From assembly GCA_913020705.1 (NCBI GenBank), contig CAJWBY010000179.1, positions 1-8,649 of the forward strand: DNA of 8,649 nucleotides, given 5' to 3'. The stretch is from an uncultured Colwellia sp. GTDB taxonomy: Bacteria > Pseudomonadota > Gammaproteobacteria > Enterobacterales > Alteromonadaceae. Position 1 is the first letter of the stretch. Each line of letters opens with the position of its first letter. This document shows positions 1 to 6,477 of the stretch, piece by piece. The notes beneath the pieces are model-generated. The model ran no database searches. It had not been told where the DNA came from and saw only the letters and a program-made list of their open reading frames with translations. A program made the translations under genes and the position numbers.

Positions 1-123
1 GCACTGCCAGAACATCGTCCAATAGGGGCGTTAAACCGGGTTAGAAAAGTGGTGTATCAAGCCAGTTCCTTATATCGGCATCAGTTTAACCAAACAGATG
101 TTCCGGTGTCTTTGGATTGGTAG
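1..123 (+). CDS. C-terminal end of a probable catalase-like haem protein (partial)
   Basis: The frame is open from the first base and ends at the TAG at 121-123, giving the last 40 residues of a protein whose start lies outside the window. The visible part begins ALPEHRPIGALNRVRKVVYQ and continues through an ASSLYRH stretch. From memory, a PEHRP(L/I)G..NR.R..VY pattern is the conserved C-terminal signature of the catalase-like haem-binding proteins of the y4iL-like group, which differ from true KatA/KatE catalases. The haem-ligand and catalytic residues would lie upstream and cannot be checked. No clear terminator hairpin follows the stop. The coding status is fairly sure; the family name rests on one short motif. 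Confidence 0.55.
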   Translation, partial: ALPEHRPIGALNRVRKVVYQASSLYRHQFNQTDVPVSLDW

Positions 124-487
124 AATTTAGATTTAGACTTAGGCAATGTCGTGAGATATTTGTTTCACACGTTTACGGTTAACTAGCTGAACAAACAACA
201 CGCTATCAACAACTTTGATCCGATTAATTTTAGAACTATGCCAGCAGTGCAATATGCTGAATCGTTATAAATTTCGTGAATACATTAAGGTCATAAAAAA
301 CAAACTCATTGGAATATAAAGCTCAACCCAGCCTTATTTACATCGTTATAAAACAATATATTTTATAATCAAACTGTCCACATCAGTCTAAGTCTAGCCG
401 CTGTGTTACACTCATTTATGACTACTGAAATACCATATTACGTTTAAATACTAGTGTTAGTTCATGCGTTAATAGTAGGTTTGTCAC
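124..487. other. Intergenic region with no gene, AT-rich
   Basis: No convincing reading frame is present on either strand in these 364 bases. A TATAAT hexamer sits at 364-369, but no well-spaced TTGACA-like element precedes it, so it is only a weak candidate for the kinase promoter. The bases before the kinase ATG (TAGGT at about 476-480) give only a poor ribosome-binding site. No strong terminator for the upstream gene was found. Confidence 0.6.
261..352 (+). repeat. Exact 11-bp direct repeat ATCGTTATAAA
   Basis: ATCGTTATAAA occurs at 261-271 and again at 342-352, 81 bases apart, in the gap upstream of the histidine kinase. The copies are identical. They could be paired regulatory sites, but the sequence is AT-rich and chance cannot be excluded. 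Confidence 0.4.
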
Positions 488-2029
488 ATGGAAAACAAAA
501 CATGGCTGCCATTTCAAATTGGAACAGTTTTATGCATTTTTGTTCTCTCTTTTTGGTGGTATTTAGATAAGCAAAGAAATACCAGCCTACGTAATATTGT
601 CGATTTACGGGCCGAAGAGCTCTCGTCTTATATTGAAGCTGATATTCGTCATCGTATTCCAGCGTTGCAAAGAATCGTACACCGCTGGAACTCTCAAGGT
701 GGGACATCAAAAGCCGAGTTTTATCACGACGCAAACAATTACATAGAAGACTTACCTGGTTTCCAAGCATTAGAGTGGGTGGACAAAGATTTTTATGTTC
801 GTTGGATCACCCCCCTTGAAGGCAATGAACAGGCTCAGAACCTTAATTTAGCTTTCGAAAAGAATCGACGCATTGCTCTTGAAGCCGCTCGCGACCTCGC
901 TGAACCTACAATGACCGCTCCTATCAATCTGGTACAAGGCAATAAAGGCTTTTTAATTTACATTCCTATATTTATTGATAATAGTTTTGAAGGTTTTTTG
1001 CTGGCTGTTTTTAAAATTGAACAATGGTTAGATTATGTATTTAGCCTAAATATGTCAGAAATAATAAGTAAAGATTTCAATATCGCTGTCACGTTGAATG
1101 ACGAGCAGGTATATATGCAAGATCAAGAGAGACCACAATACGTTGACTGGAAATCTATCTCTAACATTCATATTTTAAATCAAACTGTTGCTGTTTCTGT
1201 TCTTCCCACGGAACATTTTTTTAAGAAAAATTCGAGTCTGGTACCTGAAATTGTGGCTGTGACTGGCATCACTTTCTCTATTCTTTTTGCGGCGCTAATT
1301 TTCTTACTCCAAAAAACTAAAGCTGCCACAATTCAAGCAAAAAAAGCTAATCAGGCAAAATCAGATTTTTTATCTTCTATGAGCCATGAGTTACGTACAC
1401 CTCTCAATTCAATTATGGGTTTTTCTCAGCTCATCGAGCTCACATCAAAAGAGGATTTATCAAAAGATCATGCTGCTGAAATTATTAATGCCGGTAATCA
1501 TTTATTAGCATTGATCAATGAATTATTAGATTTAGCAAAAATAGAATCTGGCGCTATAGAGTTATCGATTAAAAGCCATAACTTGCATGAGCTGCTTGAA
1601 GCTTGCCTTTCCACACTCACACCCATGATTGAAGAAAAATCAATTCAAATAAACAATAAACTTAATCTATCTGACACTTTTCACATCAATGTTGATGACG
1701 TTAAATTTAAACAAGCGGTATTCAACATTCTGAGTAATGCCATCAAATACAATAAAGATAAGGGTGAAATATCTATCGATTGTTCACCAGTAGAAAATAA
1801 TATGCTTTGTCTATCAATAACCGATACAGGTGCAGGTTTAACACCTGAACAACAACGTTATCTTTTTAATCGATTCGAGCGTATTGGTCATACTGACATT
1901 GAAGTGGAAGGAACCGGGCTGGGTCTAGCCATAAGCAAAGATTTAATCGAAATGATGAGTGGCAGTGTAGGCGTAGAGAGTGACATTGGTAAAGGTAGTC
2001 GTTTTTGGATTCAGGTTCCCTTATCCTAA
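488..2029 (+). CDS. Membrane sensor histidine kinase with CHASE-like periplasmic domain
   Basis: A 513-residue inner-membrane kinase. An N-terminal membrane helix (about 8-26) leads into a periplasmic domain (about 40-240) that resembles CHASE sensors: a PGFQALEWV stretch near 90-98, an RR..ALEAAR segment near 127-135 and G-F-LIYIPIF near 154-163. CHASE domains bind small extracellular ligands; the ligand here is unknown. A second membrane helix (about 253-275) precedes the HisKA dimerisation helix with SHELRTP, where His300 is the expected phospho-acceptor. The ATPase domain has an N box (Asn413-Asn417 region), G1 box DTGAG (446-450), F box (460-463) and G2 box GTGLGL (475-480), so it should be active. 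There is no HAMP, PAS or attached receiver, so it needs a separate response regulator; the next gene encodes a receiver and is the obvious partner. The ATG at 488 has a weak Shine-Dalgarno, but the first helix begins right after it, which supports this start. Confidence 0.92.
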   Translation: MENKTWLPFQIGTVLCIFVLSFWWYLDKQRNTSLRNIVDLRAEELSSYIEADIRHRIPALQRIVHRWNSQGGTSKAEFYHDANNYIEDLPGFQALEWVDKDFYVRWITPLEGNEQAQNLNLAFEKNRRIALEAARDLAEPTMTAPINLVQGNKGFLIYIPIFIDNSFEGFLLAVFKIEQWLDYVFSLNMSEIISKDFNIAVTLNDEQVYMQDQERPQYVDWKSISNIHILNQTVAVSVLPTEHFFKKNSSLVPEIVAVTGITFSILFAALIFLLQKTKAATIQAKKANQAKSDFLSSMSHELRTPLNSIMGFSQLIELTSKEDLSKDHAAEIINAGNHLLALINELLDLAKIESGAIELSIKSHNLHELLEACLSTLTPMIEEKSIQINNKLNLSDTFHINVDDVKFKQAVFNILSNAIKYNKDKGEISIDCSPVENNMLCLSITDTGAGLTPEQQRYLFNRFERIGHTDIEVEGTGLGLAISKDLIEMMSGSVGVESDIGKGSRFWIQVPLS

Positions 2030-2208
2030 ATTATTGCTATCTAGATACCTCGCTCTAGCACTCGCTTTTCCTCACAATGTTCATCCTTGCTAGATGCCAC
2101 GTTAAGCATTTTGAATTTAGATGTAAATGAACTTGAAAATGGTTATGAGATATTTCTTTACGATAATGTAACTCACGTAACAGACTCATATCTTGGGAAA
2201 ATGAATAA

Positions 2209-2236
2209 TTGACATGTTAACTGGAATTGCTATTAT
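2209..2236 (+). promoter_or_regulatory. Sigma-70 promoter for the REC-PAS-GGDEF-EAL gene
   Basis: A perfect TTGACA at 2209-2214 is followed after 16 bases by TATTAT at 2231-2236, which matches the -10 consensus at five of six positions. Transcription would start near 2243 and leave a leader of about 100 bases. The regulator gene can therefore be expressed apart from the upstream kinase. Confidence 0.65.
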
Positions 2237-2329
2237 TAATTTCAGGTTCAATACCGTTCACACAGCTATTTATGTGACAGGTATAGATAACCAGCTTACA
2301 CAGGATACGCCACTCATTGTTCTACAAAC

Positions 2330-2336
2330 GGAGGGG
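2330..2336 (+). promoter_or_regulatory. Strong ribosome-binding site fixing the start at 2342
   Basis: GGAGGGG lies 5 bases before the ATG at 2342. It is close to an ideal anti-Shine-Dalgarno match and contrasts with the weak sites of the kinase and of the metallopeptidase gene at 6478. Confidence 0.7.
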
Positions 2337-2341
2337 TAGAG

Positions 2342-4813
2342 ATGTTGGTTTTAATCGCTGATGATTTAAACGTAAATCAAGCATTATTGGCCGTCATTGT
2401 CAAAGACATGGGGCATGAGGCTATTTTTGTAGATAACGGCCTACAAGCCGTTGAAGCTGTCAAAAATCATCACCCGCACATCATCCTTATGGATGTCATC
2501 ATGCCTGTTATGAATGGATTGCAGGCAATAAAAGAAATCCGCCAACTCCCAAATGAACCTTGGGTTCCCATCATCGTTACTAGTTCTGCCGTTAACCCAG
2601 AGGATATTGTAAAAGGTATTGATGCAGGGGCTGACGACTATCTAACGATCCCTTTTGTGAGTGAAGTAGTTCAAGCTAAAATTAGGGCGATGCTACGCAT
2701 CAAACAGTTGTCGGAGGACAACGTAACCTTATTAAGGGAAAGAAATACCTATTTCGAAAATCTGCAGATCGAAAACGATCAACATAAGCAATTAAAACAA
2801 TCTCTTGATGCTGCGGCTATTGTGGTAGAAACAAATGCCGCGGGCTTAATCACCTATGTCAATGAGCTGTTTTGCGAAATTTCTGGATACAGTGAAAGTG
2901 AGTTATTAGGCCAAAATCACCGAATCTTAAACTCGGGTCATCATTCTCAAGAGTTTTTCAAAGATTTATGGTCTACTATTTCAAGTGGACAAATATGGTT
3001 CGGTGATATTTGTAATAAAGCTAAAGACGGGCAGCTCTATTGGGTGAGAACGACCATTGTTCCATTTATAGATTCTAAGAGTGGCAAGCCTACAAAATTT
3101 CAGGCAATAAGGTTTGATATCACCAAAAGTAAGCAGTATGAAGCTAAATTACAAGAGCTTGCTCATTATGACGCTTTAACAAAGTTACCAAACCGCACAT
3201 TATTTACAACACGATATGCTCAAGCTATTAATAAAGTTGAACATAGCCCTTTGGTGTTAGCGGTGTGTTTTATAGATTTAGACTACTTTAAAACCATTAA
3301 TGATACTTTCGGTCATGACGTGGGTGACAAATTACTAATTCACGTTTCTAAACGGATCGAACATTGTATTAGAGCTGAAGACACGTTATCACGACAAGGT
3401 GGCGATGAATTTGCCTTGCTTTTGGGAGGCATGGCGACGGAGGAAGAATGTAAACAACTGCTCAATAGAGTGCTCCTGTCAGTTGCAGAGCCTTATGTTA
3501 TTGATGAAAATAGAATTCAAATTAGTGCCTCGGCAGGATTGAGTATTTACTCTGTCGGTGAGGAAGATATGGCTGTTGTCTTAAGGCAGACGGATCAAGC
3601 TATGTATCAAGCAAAATTGGCAGGGCGAAACCGTTATCACTTATTCAATACCGCTGATGCAAAGGACCATGTTGACAAACATATTCGGGTGCAAGAAGTT
3701 AGACAGGCTTTAGCAAATGGTGAGTTACATTTGTATTTTCAGCCAAAAGTTAATATGCAAACAGGTACAGCATTTGGGGTCGAAGCGCTGATTCGTTGGA
3801 TACATCCTGAAAATGGCCTTATCCCCCCCCTCGATTTTCTACCCGCTATCGAAGGAACACCCGTAGAGATTGATGTCGGTAATTGGGTTATTAAACAAGC
3901 TTTAAAACAAGCAGAACAATGGAAGGTGAATGGGCTTGAATTAGAGGTCAGTATTAATATTTCATGTCGTCATTTAATGATGGCCGAGTTTGTATCCTCT
4001 TTAGGCCAAATACTGGCGCTATATCCTAAAATTGATCCAAAATATATACAGTTAGAAATATTGGAAAGCAGCGTCTTGAGTGATGTGGTCGTCATTGGCA
4101 ATATTATCGAAGATTGTCAAAATAAATTTGGCATTAAGGTAGCTCTAGATGATTTTGGTACCGGGTATTCTTCGTTGACTCATCTGCGAAATTTACCCGC
4201 CGATACGGTTAAAATTGACCAGTCATTCGTGAGAAACTTACTTGATGCTCCAAATGATTACACGATTATCGATAGTGTTATCCGTTTATCTGAATCTTTT
4301 GGACGCGAGATCATTGCTGAAGGGGTTGAAACTACTGAGCAAGGTGTAATGTTAATGATTATGGGATGCAATCAAGCACAAGGTTACGGTATCGCTCGGC
4401 CCATGCCTGCTATCGATATTTTAAACTGGTTTGAAGCCTATATACCTGATCAAGAGTGGTTAAGCTGTGGTACGAAGAGCAATACCGTTAAAGAACAAGA
4501 AATTAAAATAATTACCCTCACTACCGAACAGTGGATTAATGCTATTGAACATATCGTATTAGCTGATGAGGCTACAGAATATGAAGTAAAACGTTGTCAC
4601 CTTGGAGCTTGGATTAACCGTTTAAAAAATGAGCAAGTGTTTAATGATAAAAATATAACTGAAATAGAACATACACATGATGTGTTATTTTCTTTGGGTG
4701 AGGATGTCATCAATGAGCTTCGTTCAAAAAATATTGCACTGGCTAAAATGAAACTTAAGGAGCTTCGACAGTCATTAGCTTCTTTGCAAGATGTTTTGCA
4801 AAGTAGCTTGTAG
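2342..4813 (+). CDS. REC-PAS-GGDEF-EAL c-di-GMP regulator with CZB-like C-terminal domain
   Basis: An 823-residue cytoplasmic response regulator. Domains in order: receiver (1-120) with acidic Asp7/Asp8, phospho-acceptor Asp51 and Thr80; a coiled linker (120-150); PAS (about 150-263); GGDEF (about 270-437) with an intact GGDEF at 353-357, IDLD at 311-314 and an RxxD inhibitory site at 344-347; EAL (about 450-700) with EAL at 481-483, Asn539, Glu572, DDFGTGYSSL from 603, Lys624, Glu660 and Gln680. By motif it should both make (diguanylate cyclase) and degrade (phosphodiesterase) c-di-GMP. The last 95 residues resemble a CZB zinc-binding domain through RCHLGAWI (751-758) and a His-rich EHTHD (776-780). 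Oddities: the receiver's usual Lys before Pro-Phe is Ile103, CZB ligands look incomplete, and codons 494-497 are written with a C8 run. The likely phosphate donor is the upstream CHASE kinase. Confidence 0.95.
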   Translation: MLVLIADDLNVNQALLAVIVKDMGHEAIFVDNGLQAVEAVKNHHPHIILMDVIMPVMNGLQAIKEIRQLPNEPWVPIIVTSSAVNPEDIVKGIDAGADDYLTIPFVSEVVQAKIRAMLRIKQLSEDNVTLLRERNTYFENLQIENDQHKQLKQSLDAAAIVVETNAAGLITYVNELFCEISGYSESELLGQNHRILNSGHHSQEFFKDLWSTISSGQIWFGDICNKAKDGQLYWVRTTIVPFIDSKSGKPTKFQAIRFDITKSKQYEAKLQELAHYDALTKLPNRTLFTTRYAQAINKVEHSPLVLAVCFIDLDYFKTINDTFGHDVGDKLLIHVSKRIEHCIRAEDTLSRQGGDEFALLLGGMATEEECKQLLNRVLLSVAEPYVIDENRIQISASAGLSIYSVGEEDMAVVLRQTDQAMYQAKLAGRNRYHLFNTADAKDHVDKHIRVQEVRQALANGELHLYFQPKVNMQTGTAFGVEALIRWIHPENGLIPPLDFLPAIEGTPVEIDVGNWVIKQALKQAEQWKVNGLELEVSINISCRHLMMAEFVSSLGQILALYPKIDPKYIQLEILESSVLSDVVVIGNIIEDCQNKFGIKVALDDFGTGYSSLTHLRNLPADTVKIDQSFVRNLLDAPNDYTIIDSVIRLSESFGREIIAEGVETTEQGVMLMIMGCNQAQGYGIARPMPAIDILNWFEAYIPDQEWLSCGTKSNTVKEQEIKIITLTTEQWINAIEHIVLADEATEYEVKRCHLGAWINRLKNEQVFNDKNITEIEHTHDVLFSLGEDVINELRSKNIALAKMKLKELRQSLASLQDVLQSSL
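3823..3830 (+). repeat. C8 homopolymer inside the EAL-domain coding sequence
   Basis: Eight consecutive C bases encode part of Ile494-Pro-Pro-Leu497, shortly after the EAL motif. Reading the other frames by eye, loss of one C brings a TAG at 3864-3866 into frame, and gain of one C brings a TGA at 3871-3873 into frame. Either slip would leave REC-PAS-GGDEF intact but remove nearly all of EAL and the tail. The repeat is plain; its use as a switch is inference. Confidence 0.8.
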
Positions 4814-4822
4814 TTATTTTTA

Positions 4823-4831
4823 CCCCCCCCC
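4823..4831 (+). repeat. C9 homopolymer just after the regulator stop codon
   Basis: Nine C bases begin 9 bases after the TAG that ends the regulator gene. Being outside the coding region, length changes here would not alter the protein. It is notable in an AT-rich region that already has a C8 run in the same gene. Confidence 0.75.
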
Positions 4832-4961
4832 TGACTGTTTGTTTTTGCTGCACTTTCATCGTGTCACCTTCTTTATTTAGAAACATGCAAAAGGTCTTTC
4901 CGGAACTTTAATCCTAAATTTATCAGTGTGCAATCAGAAGACATCTAAACAAACTTAATAG

Positions 4962-4997
4962 GCCCCGATCAAACACTGTTGGTTGATCGGGGCTTTT
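4962..4997 (+). terminator. Rho-independent terminator between convergent genes
   Basis: GCCCCGATCAA (4962-4972) pairs perfectly with TTGATCGGGGC (4983-4993), an 11-bp stem with a 10-base loop, followed by TTTT. It lies about 150 bases after the regulator and just beyond the stop of the minus-strand hydrolase. The T-run favours plus-strand termination, but the symmetrical stem may also stop minus-strand transcripts. Confidence 0.85.
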
Positions 4998-5013
4998 AAA
5001 ATTGTGTTAACCG

Positions 5014-5631
5014 TTATGCTGCTTTATTGCTTGAACTGGCGATGTCTTGAATAAAGTCCTGGGTTGTCATCGCTTTTGAAAATAAAGGATAATTTTGTTC
5101 TATAGTTAAATCGTGTTTTGCTAAATCTACTGTGGCTATTGCATCTTTAACGGTAATCACTTCAAAGCGTTTATCGTAAGCTTGACGCATAGTTGTTTCA
5201 ACACAAACATCAGTAAGCCCACCACACAAAACAACTGTTTCAATATTTCTATTGCGTAATTGAGTTTCTAGTTCAGTGCCCTCAAACCCAGAAATATGAT
5301 TCTTAGGAATGATTAAATCGTCACTGCTGATTGATAAAGACTCTGCAAGTTCAGCTCCCCATGTACCTCGAATAAAAGATTCAGATTCAGCAATAGGTTT
5401 CATAATACCGTAGGGTTGTGGACCGGCTTCTGGACAGCCTTTTTCAAAAGACAGCGGCACTAACATTACCGTTGCACCTGCCTTACGTCCAGCCTCGAGC
5501 ACTCTATTCATATTAGCAACAACCTGATATTTAGTTAACACAGGTTCCATTGCTTCATATAGTTTCCCTTGTGGTGTGAAAAAATCATTTTGTGGATCCA
5601 AAATAATAATCGCTGTGCGTTCAATATTCAT
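5014..5631 (-). CDS. Isochorismatase-family cysteine hydrolase
   Basis: A cytoplasmic cysteine hydrolase of about 205 residues, the usual length for the family, which includes isochorismatases, nicotinamidases and amide hydrolases. Counted from the first ATG (5637), the catalytic triad is visible: Asp14 in ILDPQNDF, Lys112 in PKNHIS and Cys145 in TDVCVETT, preceded by the GG-L-T turn (139-142) typical of the family's cis-peptide. The true substrate cannot be told from the sequence. Two ATGs compete. AAAAGAGG (complement of 5639-5646) lies only one base from the ATG at 5637 but seven bases from the ATG at 5631, so 5631 is preferred; the difference is two residues. The gene is divergent from an HxlR regulator 173 to 179 bases away, which suggests control by that regulator. 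Its stop lies just past the shared terminator. Confidence 0.92.
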   Translation of the reverse strand: MNIERTAIIILDPQNDFFTPQGKLYEAMEPVLTKYQVVANMNRVLEAGRKAGATVMLVPLSFEKGCPEAGPQPYGIMKPIAESESFIRGTWGAELAESLSISSDDLIIPKNHISGFEGTELETQLRNRNIETVVLCGGLTDVCVETTMRQAYDKRFEVITVKDAIATVDLAKHDLTIEQNYPLFSKAMTTQDFIQDIASSSNKAA

Positions 5632-5717
5632 AACCATGCCTCTTTTGTTAAATTATTAATTACTCATTGCCGCTGGTAAGCATTGCAAAAACAATGGCTT
5701 GAGCAAATGAAGGGCGG

Positions 5718-5746
5718 ATTATATGAACTATGTGACATTATTGTAA
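5718..5746 (-). promoter_or_regulatory. Promoter for the cysteine hydrolase gene
   Basis: On the minus strand a perfect TATAAT (complement of 5718-5723) is preceded after 17 bases by TTACAA (complement of 5741-5746); a CTTACA one base further fits with an 18-base spacer. The -10 is excellent and the -35 moderate. Transcription would start near 5711, leaving a leader of roughly 75-80 bases that includes a small GCATTG/CAATG hairpin near 5680-5696. Confidence 0.55.
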
Positions 5747-5765
5747 GTACGCACAAATAACGCAG

Positions 5766-5787
5766 GTAGTATACTATTGTATACCTA
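5766..5787. promoter_or_regulatory. Candidate HxlR operator, GTATAC-N4-GTATAC
   Basis: GTATAC at 5769-5774 and at 5779-5784 are separated by TATT, with centres 10 bp apart, about one helical turn. Each half is itself a palindrome, and flanking GTA/CTAC bases extend the symmetry imperfectly. The site lies 24 bases before the regulator ATG and about 20 bases upstream of the hydrolase -35. A TATACT (5770-5775) inside it could be the regulator's own -10, consistent with self-repression. A dimeric HxlR protein binding here is inference from position and symmetry. Confidence 0.55.
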
Positions 5788-5810
5788 CTTATAAATTTTA
5801 TAGGCCAGCT

Positions 5811-6137
5811 ATGGCAATTAAACAACGTCATAAAAACTACACTAATTGCCCAATTGAAGCGGCTTTAGACCTTATTGGTGGAAAATGGAAAGCCGTTATT
5901 TTATTTCGCTTGATGGAAGGCACGAAGCGTTTTAATGAACTTCGAAGATTGATGCCAAATGTGACACAACGCATGCTCACTAATCAATTGCGCGAATTAG
6001 AAGCAGATGGAATTGTGCATCGTGAAGTCTATCCGCAAGTTCCTCCTAAGGTTGAGTATTCACTGACATCATTAGGCGAAACGCTTTCTCCTTTATTGTT
6101 GACCCTAAAAGATTGGGGCGAAACCCACGCTCTTTAG
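5811..6137 (+). CDS. HxlR-family winged-helix transcriptional regulator
   Basis: A 108-residue DNA-binding protein of normal length for the HxlR family. The N-terminal [19 protein letters not shown] stretch (13-31) is the family signature, followed by a helix-turn-helix with recognition helix at about 52-67 and a wing at about 68-86 carrying PPKVEYSLT. The C-terminal helix (92-105) would form the dimer. Cys13 sits at the position of the redox-active cysteine in the family members YodB and HypR, so sensing of quinones, aldehydes or disulfide stress is possible but not shown. The gene is divergent from the cysteine hydrolase and is preceded by the GTATAC element. The Shine-Dalgarno is weak (TAGG near 5801-5804), but the start agrees with the family's N-terminus. 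Confidence 0.93.
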   Translation: MAIKQRHKNYTNCPIEAALDLIGGKWKAVILFRLMEGTKRFNELRRLMPNVTQRMLTNQLRELEADGIVHREVYPQVPPKVEYSLTSLGETLSPLLLTLKDWGETHAL

Positions 6138-6147
6138 CATCTTGGTA

Positions 6148-6169
6148 GGTTTGCAAAACACCCGTTTTT
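6148..6169 (+). terminator. Weak candidate terminator after the HxlR gene
   Basis: GGTTT and AAACACC (6148-6162) can form a short stem with one bulged base, followed by TTTTT at 6165-6169, starting about 10 bases after the stop codon. The position and T-run fit; the stem is weak. Confidence 0.35.
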
Positions 6170-6227
6170 AAATGGAAAATATCTTTACCAATATTAAAAA
6201 AAACAGTGTCGACTAGGCCTCTGGTCA

Positions 6228-6310
6228 GTTTTCTACTTGGCGCCAGTCTGACTATCGTCTATTTCGGCAAGCAACATAAAAATTCATAAACAGGTTGATA
6301 GTCAGAAAAC
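6228..6310. repeat. Interrupted inverted repeat with a nested palindrome
   Basis: The right arm GATAGTCAGAAAAC (6297-6310) is complementary to GTTTTCT (6228-6234) plus GACTATC (6250-6256). In the left arm these two halves are split by a 15-base insert that holds the palindrome TGGCGCCA (about 6237-6244). If transcribed it could fold as a long stem with a side hairpin and a 40-base apical loop. It may be a structured RNA, a recombination scar or a remnant of a small mobile element; the sequence does not decide. Confidence 0.45.
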
Positions 6311-6477
6311 CGTTAAATTAATAATGACTAGTTCTCAAAACAACAACGCCTAATGAAATCTCTCAATAAAAATAGACTATAGTGGCCGCTATTTTGTATT
6401 GCTGGATCCGGATTACAAAGATGCAGTTAAATCAACTAATGACTATTGAATATTAAAATAACTTCTATCAATAACGT

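Larger units (their letters stand above)
2030..2341. other. Intergenic region between kinase and response regulator
   Basis: The 312 bases hold a near-consensus promoter (2209-2236) and a leader of about 100 bases before the next ATG. The leader contains a short TCACA/TGTGA inverted repeat (2258-2262 and 2273-2277). No c-di-GMP riboswitch (GEMM) pattern was recognised. A 55-codon open stretch at 2045-2212 lacks a good start and is not called. Confidence 0.6.
6138..6477. other. 340-base intergenic region with inverted repeats
   Basis: No reading frame of note is present. The stretch contains the weak terminator near 6148-6169, an interrupted inverted repeat at 6228-6310, and an AT-rich stem AAAATAG/CTATTTT at 6369-6395 with a 13-base loop. 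No strong promoter for the following metallopeptidase gene was identified. Confidence 0.6.

Noticed and set aside
462..770. 102-residue open frame on the minus strand
   Set aside because: It lies opposite the start of the histidine kinase, whose domains are clear, and its translation shows no recognisable family.
2045..2212. 55-codon open stretch in the gap between kinase and regulator
   Set aside because: It has no ATG except three codons before its stop, no ribosome site and no recognised motif; it also overlaps the promoter of the next gene.
2258..2277. TCACA/TGTGA inverted repeat as a CRP-type site
   Set aside because: The half-sites are in the reverse order (TCACA first) with a 10-base gap, which does not match TGTGA-N6-TCACA.
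2243..2341. Possible c-di-GMP riboswitch in the leader of the regulator gene
   Set aside because: None of the conserved GEMM sequence elements was found, only a short hairpin.
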